Shown: in pieces, positions 1-6,071 of the stretch | Position numbering within the stretch: the stretch's first letter is position 1 | Layout of the letters: every line of letters begins with the position of its first letter | Origin: an uncultured Bacillota bacterium | Lineage (GTDB): Bacteria > Bacillota > Clostridia > Peptostreptococcales > Anaerovoracaceae | DNA: 7,049 bases | Direction: 5' to 3' | Assembly (NCBI GenBank): GCA_946545145.1 | Contig: CAMNNG010000061.1 | Location: 1 to 7,049, forward strand | The notes under the pieces: generated by a model | Seen by the model: the letters and a program-made list of their open reading frames with translations, nothing else | Databases searched by the model: none | What the model was told of the DNA's origin: nothing | Position numbers and translations under genes: made by a program

Positions 1-1322
1 GCCATGCGCACCTGCTGGTCGCCAAGGATCGACATGTAGTTGATCTTGCCGATATCGCCGGGGAACTTCTGGTCCATCTTCTCGCGGAAACGCCTGTCTA
101 TCTCGCAGATGATGGAGTAGACCCTTGGCATCATCGCTTTGACGAGATCGTTGTTCCACTTTTCGAGCGCCTCGGCGAGGACGGTGTGGTTCGTATACGA
201 TACCGTCGCAGTTACGATCTCCCAGGCGCGGTCCCACTCGTAGCCGTAGTCATCCATGAATATGCGCATCAGCTCGGGAATGGCCAGAGCGGGGTGCGTA
301 TCGTTGATGTGGATGACCGTCTTGTGGTGGAAGTTGTCCAGCGTGCCGTGGAGTCTGAGCTGGTTCCTGACTATGTTCTGGCAGGAAGCGGACACCATGA
401 AGTACTGCTGCTTGAGACGCAGCTCCTTTCCTTCCTCGATGTTGTCGGCGGGGTAGAGGACCTTCGTGATGAGCTCCGCGCTGTTGTTCTTCTGCGCAGC
501 CCTTGTGAAGTCTCCGCTGTTGAAGAGCGCCATGTCGAATCCTTCGGAATCTCTTGCCGACCAGAGGCGAAGCTTGTTCACCGCGGCCGAGTCCGCGCCG
601 GAGATGTACATGTCGTAGGGAACGGCTTCGACGACCTGAGGATTCTTCAGTTCGTAGCCCATCTTGCCGTCCTGCCAGTATTCATTGTATTCACCGTAGA
701 AAGTGACTTTGAATACGTCGTCTTCGCGCGGATTGAGCCATACTCTTCCGCCGGGCAGCCAGTTGTCCGGAAGTTCGACCTGCCATCCGTCGATCACCTT
801 CTGTTTGAAGAGACCGTATTCGTAGCAGAGAGAGTATCCGGTCGCGTCGTAGCCTGAGGAAGTAAGCGCATCCATAAAGCAGGCCGCAAGCCTTCCGAGG
901 CCGCCGTTTCCGAGCCCGGCATCGGGCTCCTGCTCGAAGAGCTCGTCCGATGTCATATTTCTTTTGCTGAGGATCTCATCTACCGTCCCGGTCAGACCGA
1001 GGTTGAAAAGGTTGTTCTTCAGGGAGCGGCCCATCAGGAACTCCATGCATATGTAGCAAACCTTTTTGCGGTCCTGGTATCTTTTTTCTGTTTCGCTGCG
1101 TTTTTTGTTGTAGGTGAGCCTTTTAGCTCCGAGCCTGCTGTTGACAACGTTCGCGACAGCTTTGTAAAGCTGGGCCGCGTCAGCGTCTTCGAAGGAAGTG
1201 TGGAGGGTGTTGACGAGATAGAGCTCCATCTCCTTTTTGAATTCCTCCTGGCTCTTCCTGTCCTTGCTGTGTATATTGGTTTTTTTTGCTTTCTTTTCTT
1301 TCGTTTCTTTCTTTTCTGCCAT
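1..1322 (-). CDS. glgP: Glycogen phosphorylase, N-terminal part (runs off the left edge)
   Basis: Cytosolic glycogen/alpha-glucan phosphorylase (GT35) cleaves terminal alpha-1,4 glucose units with phosphate, giving glucose-1-phosphate. The frame is open from the ATG at 1322-1320 to the edge, 440 codons of a family usually about 800 residues long. Family signatures lie in the expected order: YICMEFLMGRS at residues 90-100, GNGGLG at 138-143, then RLWSA, KELRLKQQYF, and NDTHPALAIPELMR starting at Asn340, followed by TNHTVLAEALEKW. These sit at nearly the same numbers as in rabbit muscle phosphorylase (NDTHP near 338-342). The C-terminal half, with the lysine that binds pyridoxal phosphate, is outside the window, so catalytic competence cannot be judged. 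The first 14 residues are rich in Lys and Glu and include an A8 run (positions 1280-1287). The start is supported by AAAGGA nine bases upstream. The gene follows glgA by 46 bases and is probably co-transcribed with it. Family assignment is very secure; substrate preference (glycogen or maltodextrin) is not determined. Confidence 0.97.
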   Translation of the reverse strand, partial: MAEKKETKEKKAKKTNIHSKDRKSQEEFKKEMELYLVNTLHTSFEDADAAQLYKAVANVVNSRLGAKRLTYNKKRSETEKRYQDRKKVCYICMEFLMGRSLKNNLFNLGLTGTVDEILSKRNMTSDELFEQEPDAGLGNGGLGRLAACFMDALTSSGYDATGYSLCYEYGLFKQKVIDGWQVELPDNWLPGGRVWLNPREDDVFKVTFYGEYNEYWQDGKMGYELKNPQVVEAVPYDMYISGADSAAVNKLRLWSARDSEGFDMALFNSGDFTRAAQKNNSAELITKVLYPADNIEEGKELRLKQQYFMVSASCQNIVRNQLRLHGTLDNFHHKTVIHINDTHPALAIPELMRIFMDDYGYEWDRAWEIVTATVSYTNHTVLAEALEKWNNDLVKAMMPRVYSIICEIDRRFREKMDQKFPGDIGKINYMSILGDQQVRM

Positions 1323-1331
1323 CCTTCGTCG

Positions 1332-1337
1332 TCCTTT
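1332..1337 (-). promoter_or_regulatory. Ribosome binding site of glgP
   Basis: Read on the minus strand, AAAGGA lies nine bases before the ATG at 1322-1320. It fixes the start that keeps the Lys-rich N-terminus. The site is inside the 46-base glgA-glgP gap, where no promoter was recognised. Confidence 0.7.
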
Positions 1338-1368
1338 CTTCTTGCTCATTCACATGGGTCTTCTGTGA

Positions 1369-2808
1369 TCATTCGCCCGGCCCGCCTGTGAGCGCTCTGT
1401 AGAGTTCGCGGTAAGCGTTCGCCGATCCGCTCCAGCCGAAGTCGCATTTCAGATCGTGGACGGAGAGTTTTTTCCAGTCGTCTTTTCTCTGATACGTGCC
1501 GTAAGCGTTCATGATAGCCGAATAGAGGCCGTCAGACGAATAGTCGTCAAAGACGAAGCCGTTGCCGTCGCCCAGGGTGCAGTCGGTGATCGAGTCTGCA
1601 AGGCCGCCTGTCCTGCGGACGATGGGGACGCAGGCGTAGCGGCATCCTATCATCTGAGTAAGCCCGCACGGCTCGCTCCTCGACGGTACGAGAATGGCGT
1701 CTGAAGCGGCGTAGAATCTGTGCGACAGGGCCGAGTCGAATTTGATCAGGCAGCGGACCTTGTCCGGATGGCGGGCCTCAAGCCCGCGGAAGAAATCTTC
1801 GTACTCGGGGAATCCCGTGCCGAGAAGAACGAACTGGATATCGTTATTCTCTATGATGTTGTCGAGGATCGGCACGAGAAGGTCCACGCCTTTTGCCGGG
1901 ACCAGTCTCGAGATCATCGTGATCATCATGGAATCTGTCTCGGGCAGGGAAAGGTCCTTCTGGAGAGCCTTCTTGCACTCGGCTTTTCCGGAAAGGTCGC
2001 CGGCCGAGTAGTTCGCGGGGATCAGCGGATCCTTCTCGGGGTTATATACCACGGTGTTGATGCCGTTCAGTATGCCGGAGAGCTTGTGACTGTTCCTGCT
2101 GATGATGCCCTGCATACCGAAGGCGAAGAACGGGTCCTTAAGCTCCATCGAATATGTCGGACTGACTGTCGAGACGGCGTTAGCTGTTTCGATGCCGCCC
2201 TTCATGAGGTTGATGCCTTTTTTGAATTCGAGGACGTGGCGGTAGTTATCCGGTATGCCGATGAAGTCCTCTATGGCCGTATCCCCGTAGAAGCCCTGAT
2301 ATTCAACGTTGTGGATGCTGAATACCGTCTTCATGAATTCGCGTTTGTATATCGATGTCTGGTATACGGGAACCAGAGCTGTCTGCCAGTCGTTCGCGTG
2401 GATGATGTCCGGCACGAAGCCGTCCATCATAGCTATTGCTTCGAATATCGCCTTCGAGAAGAACGCGAACCTTTCTCCGTCGTCGTAATAGCCGTACAGA
2501 CCGTCGCGCTTGAAATAGTATTCATTGTCTACGAAGTAGTAGGTGACGCCGTTCTTCCTCAGCTCGAAGAGCCCCATGTACTGCATGCGCCATGTGACGC
2601 CGACCTTCGTGCTTCCGAGAAAGCGCATCTTCTGCCTGTACTCGTCAGACACTGCTCCGTAGAGCGGCATGATGACTCTGCATTCTATGTCGCGCTTTCT
2701 GTTGAGCGCTCTTGGGAGCGAGCCTGCGACTTCGCCCAGGCCGCCCGAGTTAGCGAAGGGTACGCATTCCGGGGAAGCGTACAGTATCCTGATCTTTTTC
2801 TTAGTCAT
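1369..2808 (-). CDS. glgA: Glycogen synthase, ADP-glucose type (GT5)
   Basis: Transfers glucose from ADP-glucose to the non-reducing end of alpha-1,4-glucan in the cytosol. At 479 residues it matches the bacterial GlgA length (E. coli 477). The N-terminal GT-B domain opens with ILYASPECVPFANSGGLGEV; HANDWQTAL (about 137-145) and FSIHNVEYQGF (about 163-173) follow. The C-terminal domain carries SRLVPAKG, with Arg301 and Lys306 matching E. coli Arg300 and Lys305. It also has SRSEPCGLTQ, with Glu379 matching Glu377, and TGGLADSI at 400-407. One oddity is that the family KxGGL loop reads NSGGL here, so Asn20 replaces the lysine equivalent to E. coli Lys15. The start has AGAGG five bases upstream and the protein aligns from its first strand. 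It is the first gene of the leftward unit, with glgP downstream, and is divergent from glgBCD. Family call is secure; preference for ADP-glucose is inferred from family and from the neighbouring glgC. Confidence 0.97.
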   Translation of the reverse strand: MTKKKIRILYASPECVPFANSGGLGEVAGSLPRALNRKRDIECRVIMPLYGAVSDEYRQKMRFLGSTKVGVTWRMQYMGLFELRKNGVTYYFVDNEYYFKRDGLYGYYDDGERFAFFSKAIFEAIAMMDGFVPDIIHANDWQTALVPVYQTSIYKREFMKTVFSIHNVEYQGFYGDTAIEDFIGIPDNYRHVLEFKKGINLMKGGIETANAVSTVSPTYSMELKDPFFAFGMQGIISRNSHKLSGILNGINTVVYNPEKDPLIPANYSAGDLSGKAECKKALQKDLSLPETDSMMITMISRLVPAKGVDLLVPILDNIIENNDIQFVLLGTGFPEYEDFFRGLEARHPDKVRCLIKFDSALSHRFYAASDAILVPSRSEPCGLTQMIGCRYACVPIVRRTGGLADSITDCTLGDGNGFVFDDYSSDGLYSAIMNAYGTYQRKDDWKKLSVHDLKCDFGWSGSANAYRELYRALTGGPGE

Positions 2809-2813
2809 ATATA

Positions 2814-2818
2814 CCTCT
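2814..2818 (-). promoter_or_regulatory. Ribosome binding site of glgA
   Basis: Minus-strand AGAGG, five bases before the ATG at 2808-2806. It is a shorter match to the Shine-Dalgarno consensus than the sites before glgB and glgD. Confidence 0.6.
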
Positions 2819-2895
2819 GTCTCTCACATTTCTTTTAAGATGTCTGTCAGGCAGCTGCTGATCTTATGACCTGCTGCTGCTCGATAAAGCTGCTG

Positions 2896-2905
2896 TTAAT
2901 ATTAA
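2896..2905. repeat. 10-base palindrome at the predicted glgA start point
   Basis: TTAATATTAA is perfectly self-complementary and sits at the predicted +1 of the leftward transcript. It shares the AATATT core with the palindrome at 2976-2985, 80 bases away centre to centre. A role as an operator half of a pair is inference; A+T-rich palindromes of this size also arise by chance. Confidence 0.4.
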
Positions 2906-2911
2906 TGTTAT

Positions 2912-2940
2912 ATTCTATCAAAAAAAAGCGCCGCTGTATA
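2912..2940 (-). promoter_or_regulatory. Candidate sigma-A promoter for glgA-glgP
   Basis: On the minus strand the -10 box is TAGAAT (2917-2912; five of six matches to TATAAT), preceded by TG one base away (2920-2919), which makes it an extended -10. The -35 box is TATACA (2940-2935; four of six), with a 17-base spacer containing a T run. Transcription would start near 2905, leaving a leader of roughly 97 bases. An alternative, TTGATA at 2921-2916, has no good -10 at proper spacing. This is prediction by consensus only. Confidence 0.45.
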
Positions 2941-2963
2941 GGTGGCTTACTGCGGTCAGGTCA

Positions 2964-2992
2964 TTGAAAACATTGCGAATATTCGTTATTAT
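2964..2992 (+). promoter_or_regulatory. Candidate sigma-A promoter for glgBCD
   Basis: TTGAAA (2964-2969) and TATTAT (2987-2992) each match five of six consensus bases and are separated by exactly 17 bases. The predicted start, about seven bases beyond the -10, is near 2999. That gives a leader of only 13-14 bases which begins at the ribosome binding site. A perfect palindrome, CGAATATTCG, fills most of the spacer. This is the best promoter match in the window. Confidence 0.6.
2976..2985. repeat. 10-base palindrome inside the glgB promoter spacer
   Basis: CGAATATTCG is perfectly self-complementary and lies between the -35 and -10 boxes proposed for glgB. A dimeric regulator bound there would block or reshape the promoter. 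The sequence symmetry is directly visible; binding is conjecture. Confidence 0.45.
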
Positions 2993-2997
2993 GTATA

Positions 2998-3006
2998 AAA
3001 GGAGAG
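2998..3006 (+). promoter_or_regulatory. Ribosome binding site of glgB
   Basis: AAAGGAGAG precedes the ATG at 3013 with eight bases between GGAG and the start codon. It is a strong site and settles the start, as the next in-frame ATG is far inside conserved sequence. It lies at the very 5' end of the transcript predicted from the TTGAAA/TATTAT promoter. Confidence 0.85.
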
Positions 3007-3012
3007 ATAGAT

Positions 3013-4932
3013 ATGACACAGGATATAAGTGAGCACAAATATCTGTTCCACAGGGGGACCGACCATAGATGTTACGAGATATTCGGAGCGCACAGACTCG
3101 ATGACAGGGATCCTGACGCGGGATTCGTATTCAGAGTGTGGGCGCCTGACGCCGAGGCCGTATCTCTTGTCGGTGTTTTTAATGGATGGGATATTGAAAA
3201 AGATCCTATGAAAAGACTCGAAGACGACGAGTCTATCTGGGAAGTGTCATCTGCTGCCGCCAGGGAGGGCGATCTTTACAAATTCGCCATAAGGACAAAG
3301 GACGGAAGGCTGCTTTACAAGGCTGATCCGTATGCTTTCGAGTCCGAATCGGCAAGGGCCGAAGACGGCAGTCAGCGCGCTTCGCGCATCTTTGATATAG
3401 CGAAGGGCTTCAAATGGCACGATGAAAAGTGGATCGAAGAAAGAAACAAAAAGGATCCCTACAGATCACCGATGAACATCTACGAAGTCCATCTCGGATC
3501 GTGGATGCACAGGCAGGACGGGAGCCAGATGACATATGACGAGCTGGCTGAAAAGCTGATCGCCTACGTCAAAGACATGGGATATACGCATATAGAGCTG
3601 ATGCCGGTCATGGAGCATCCCTTCGACGGATCGTGGGGCTATCAGATCACCGGATACTATTCGGTCACTTCGAGGTACGGTGATCCGGACGGATTCAAAC
3701 GCTTCGTAGACAAGGCGCATCAGAGCGGCATAGGGGTCATACTGGACTGGGTGCCGGCGCATTTTCCAAAGGACGACTACGGACTGGTGGAATTCGACGG
3801 CGGTCCGCTCTATGAATACAAAGATCCGCTGAGGATGGAGCACAAAGGCTGGGGGACGAGAGCCTTCGATCTGGGACGCGGCGAGGTGAAGAGCTTCCTC
3901 ATCTCGAACGCTTTCTTCTACTGCAGAGAGTTCCACGCGGACGGCCTCAGGGTCGACGCTGTAGCGGCCATGCTCTACCTCAACTACGACAGGCAGGACG
4001 GCGAGTGGACTCCAAACGATGAGGGCGGAACAGAGAACAAAGAAGCTGTCAGCTTCCTCAGAGACCTGAACCGCGATATACAGACCCATAACAGGGGCGT
4101 CCTAATGATAGCCGAGGAGTCGACCGCATGGCCGAACGTTACGAAGCCGCCGGAAGTCGGAGGTCTGGGTTTCAACTTCAAGTGGAACATGGGCTGGATG
4201 AACGACGTGCTGGAATACTTCCAGACGGATGCTTACTTCAGAAAGGGCTCGCACAACAAGCTCACGTTCGCGATAACGTACGCTTACAGCGAGAACTTCA
4301 TACTGCCGATATCCCACGACGAAGTCGTGCACGGCAAGAAGTCGCTGCTCGACAAGATGCCGGGCGAATACGACGACAAGTTCGCACAGCTCAGGTGCTT
4401 CCTCGTGTATATGATGACGCACCCGGGCAAAAAGCTGACGTTCATGGGCCAGGAGATCGGCCAGTTCATCGAATGGGACGAAAAGCGCGAGCTGGACTGG
4501 ATGCTTCTCGACTACGACAGGCACAGAGAGATCCAGCAGTTCGTAAGAGAACTGAACCACTACTACCTTGAAAGAAAGGCGCTGTGGCTGAGAGATACGG
4601 ATATGGAAGGATTTACGTGGATAGACGCCGACAACGCTCTGGACAACGTATATACATATTACAGACAAACAGAAGAGAATGATGTGACGCTCGTCTGCCT
4701 CAACCTTTCCGGAAGGGACTTCGAGGAATATGAGATCGGAGTTCCGGACGCAAAGAACTACAGATGCGTCATAGACACGGACCTTGCCTCGCCCAGGACA
4801 GGGAAGATATACAGAAGCAAGAAGGGCCAGCGCAACGGTCTTGAGAGATATATCAAAGTTTCGATGCCGAAGTACTCGGCGATGATATTGGAAATGGGGG
4901 ATGCAAAATGTTCAGTACAAAAAAATGTGTAG
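3013..4932 (+). CDS. glgB: 1,4-alpha-glucan branching enzyme (GH13, CBM48)
   Basis: Cuts alpha-1,4 chains and re-attaches the piece through an alpha-1,6 bond, creating branch points in glycogen. The 639-residue protein has a CBM48 module (about 37-125, starting FVFRVWAPDAEAVSLVG), the GH13 barrel (about 150-520) and a C-terminal beta domain. All four GH13 regions are intact: DWVPAHF (Asp245-Phe251), GLRVDAV with nucleophile Asp315, MIAEEST with acid/base Glu368, and SHDEVVHGK with Asp436. These three residues equal E. coli GlgB Asp405, Glu458 and Asp526 with a constant offset of 90, so the core has no net insertion or deletion. The 90 missing residues correspond to the extra N-terminal N1 module of the enterobacterial enzyme. 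It is the first gene of the rightward unit, and its last 25 bases overlap glgC. The tail after MILEMGDA is short and probably shaped by the overlap. The call is secure. Confidence 0.98.
   Translation: MTQDISEHKYLFHRGTDHRCYEIFGAHRLDDRDPDAGFVFRVWAPDAEAVSLVGVFNGWDIEKDPMKRLEDDESIWEVSSAAAREGDLYKFAIRTKDGRLLYKADPYAFESESARAEDGSQRASRIFDIAKGFKWHDEKWIEERNKKDPYRSPMNIYEVHLGSWMHRQDGSQMTYDELAEKLIAYVKDMGYTHIELMPVMEHPFDGSWGYQITGYYSVTSRYGDPDGFKRFVDKAHQSGIGVILDWVPAHFPKDDYGLVEFDGGPLYEYKDPLRMEHKGWGTRAFDLGRGEVKSFLISNAFFYCREFHADGLRVDAVAAMLYLNYDRQDGEWTPNDEGGTENKEAVSFLRDLNRDIQTHNRGVLMIAEESTAWPNVTKPPEVGGLGFNFKWNMGWMNDVLEYFQTDAYFRKGSHNKLTFAITYAYSENFILPISHDEVVHGKKSLLDKMPGEYDDKFAQLRCFLVYMMTHPGKKLTFMGQEIGQFIEWDEKRELDWMLLDYDRHREIQQFVRELNHYYLERKALWLRDTDMEGFTWIDADNALDNVYTYYRQTEENDVTLVCLNLSGRDFEEYEIGVPDAKNYRCVIDTDLASPRTGKIYRSKKGQRNGLERYIKVSMPKYSAMILEMGDAKCSVQKNV
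4896..4901 (+). promoter_or_regulatory. Ribosome binding site of glgC, inside the end of glgB
   Basis: GGGGGA lies six bases before the ATG at 4908, within the coding sequence of glgB. The site and the 25-base gene overlap suggest translation of glgC is coupled to that of glgB. An ATG at 4901 is in another frame and gives only a short shadow protein. Confidence 0.6.
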
Positions 4933-6071
4933 CGATGCTCCTCGCAGGCGGTCAGGGAAGCAGACTGGCTCCTTTGACCAACTATATCGCGAAACCTGCA
5001 GTTCCTTTTGGTGCAAGGTACAGGATCATCGATTTTTCGCTGTCCAACTGTGTCAATTCCGGCATAGATACGGTCGGAGTCCTGACTCAGTATCAGCCGC
5101 TTGAACTGAACGACTATCTTGGCACGGGCAGCCCGTGGGACCTCGATCTGAGGTTCGGGGGCCTGCACATACTGCCGCCGTATCAGGCGAAGCAGGGCGG
5201 AGACTGGTTCAAGGGAACAGCGAACGCCATCTATCAGAATATAAAGTTCATCAAGCAGTACGATCCGGAGTACGTGCTGATACTTTCGGGCGACCACATT
5301 TACAAGATGGACTATTCGATAATGCTCGAAGAGCATATTGCAAACAAGGCGGACTGCACGATAGCCGTCATAGACGTCCCGCTCGAGGAAGCGTCCAGAT
5401 TCGGGATCATGTCAACGGACGCAGAGGGAAGGATCACGGAGTTTGCCGAAAAGCCGGAGCATCCGAAGAGCACGCAGGCTTCGATGGGAGTATACATCTT
5501 CTCGACAGATGCTCTGATCAAATACCTTGAAGAGGATGAAGCAGATCCGGATTCGGAAAACGACTTCGGAAAGAACGTCATCCCGGCCATGCTCGGCGAT
5601 GGATGCAGGCTGTTCGCTTACCTCTACAAAGGCTACTGGAGGGACGTCGGTACGCTTTCGAGCTACTGGGAAGCGAACATGGACGCTTTGGGCGAGTTCC
5701 CCGAACTTGCTCTGAACGATCCGGGATGGAGGATCTACTACAGACATTCATTCAACTTCCCTGAGTACGTGGGACCGAATGCTGAGATAACGCATTCGAT
5801 CAGCGGCGCAGGAAACGGGGTGTACGGAAAAGTAAGAGATTCCGTACTGTTCAACAATGCGACTATCGAAGAAGGCGCTGAGATAAAGGACAGCATCGTC
5901 CTCAGCGACTGCATCATCAGGAAGGGCGCTAAAGTCGAATACGCGATCCTGGACAGCGGCGCGGAAATCTGCGAAGGCGTCACTGTTTCGGCGCCGAAGG
6001 GCGGCGATCCTATCGTCATAAGCCGTGGAGAAAAGGTAACTGAAGACAGAACGGAAGGAGGCGCGAGATGA
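4908..6071 (+). CDS. glgC: Glucose-1-phosphate adenylyltransferase (ADP-glucose pyrophosphorylase), catalytic subunit
   Basis: Makes ADP-glucose and pyrophosphate from ATP and glucose-1-phosphate, the committing step of bacterial glycogen synthesis. Its 387 residues have the nucleotidyltransferase fold followed by a left-handed beta-helix. The nucleotide loop LAGGQGSRL spans 12-20, followed by KPAVPFGARYRIIDF (29-43). LSGDHIYKMDY carries catalytic Asp129, equal to E. coli Asp142. FAEKPEHP has Lys182, equal to E. coli Lys195, which binds glucose-1-phosphate. Hexapeptide-like repeats begin near residue 285. The E. coli activator residue Lys39 corresponds to Tyr26 here (TNYIAKPAV), so fructose-1,6-bisphosphate activation of the E. 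coli type is unlikely. This matches the known weak allostery of Bacillota enzymes and is inference here. The gene overlaps glgB upstream and glgD downstream by ATGA, so the three are probably made together. The call is secure. Confidence 0.97.
   Translation: MFSTKKCVAMLLAGGQGSRLAPLTNYIAKPAVPFGARYRIIDFSLSNCVNSGIDTVGVLTQYQPLELNDYLGTGSPWDLDLRFGGLHILPPYQAKQGGDWFKGTANAIYQNIKFIKQYDPEYVLILSGDHIYKMDYSIMLEEHIANKADCTIAVIDVPLEEASRFGIMSTDAEGRITEFAEKPEHPKSTQASMGVYIFSTDALIKYLEEDEADPDSENDFGKNVIPAMLGDGCRLFAYLYKGYWRDVGTLSSYWEANMDALGEFPELALNDPGWRIYYRHSFNFPEYVGPNAEITHSISGAGNGVYGKVRDSVLFNNATIEEGAEIKDSIVLSDCIIRKGAKVEYAILDSGAEICEGVTVSAPKGGDPIVISRGEKVTEDRTEGGAR
6055..6061 (+). promoter_or_regulatory. Ribosome binding site of glgD, inside the end of glgC
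   Basis: AAGGAGG is a full-consensus Shine-Dalgarno site six bases before the ATG at 6068. With the ATGA stop/start overlap at 6068-6071 it indicates tight coupling of GlgC and GlgD translation, as expected for partners in one complex. Confidence 0.85.

Larger units (their letters stand above)
2866..2964. repeat. 8-base inverted repeat flanking the divergent promoters, with a tandem GGTCA pair
   Basis: ATGACCTG (2866-2873) and CAGGTCAT (2957-2964) are perfect reverse complements. The right copy touches the -35 box of glgB and contains the second unit of the tandem GGTCA repeat at 2954-2963. The left copy falls about 33-40 bases into the predicted glgA leader. A related GTCAGG also occurs at 2846-2851 and 2955-2960. 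The arrangement could be spaced sites for one regulator, but an 8-base match within a 200-base region is not rare. Confidence 0.35.
2809..3012. other. Shared divergent control region between glgA and glgB
   Basis: This is the only non-coding stretch longer than 50 bases in the window and is clearly richer in A+T than the genes around it. It holds a candidate promoter for each direction, an A8 run at 2920-2927, two 10-base palindromes with the same AATATT centre (2896-2905 and 2976-2985), a perfect 8-base inverted repeat (2866-2873 with 2957-2964), a tandem GGTCA pair (2954-2963), and three GCTGCTG copies in the part that becomes the glgA leader. No convincing small ORF, riboswitch or intrinsic terminator was recognised. 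Confidence 0.8.

Noticed and set aside
186..857. A 223-codon open frame on the plus strand, opposite glgP
   Set aside because: It is antisense to the conserved phosphorylase core and its product resembles no known family. It is a shadow frame.
1350..1368. TCACA...TGTGA inverted repeat right after the glgA stop codon
   Set aside because: The stem is only five pairs with a nine-base loop and no T tract follows, so it is neither an intrinsic terminator nor a CRP-type site (the half-sites are in the reverse order).
1720..2838. A 372-codon open frame on the plus strand, opposite glgA
   Set aside because: It lies entirely antisense to a protein with every GT5 motif, has no recognisable domain, and its openness follows from the codon bias of glgA. 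It is a shadow frame.
2920..2940. Minus-strand GC-rich bases followed by a T8 run, resembling an intrinsic terminator
   Set aside because: No stem longer than three pairs can be formed before the T run, and no transcript would be expected to end there between divergent genes; it fits better as promoter spacer.
2962..2978. Possible CcpA (cre) site at TGAAAACATTGCGA
   Set aside because: The central CG required by the cre consensus is CA and the right half does not match, so the similarity is limited to the TGAAA start.
3466..4668. Long open frames on the minus strand, opposite glgB (3466-4089 and 4102-4668)
   Set aside because: They overlap the GH13 catalytic regions in antisense and have no family features or ribosome binding site of note. 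They are shadow frames.
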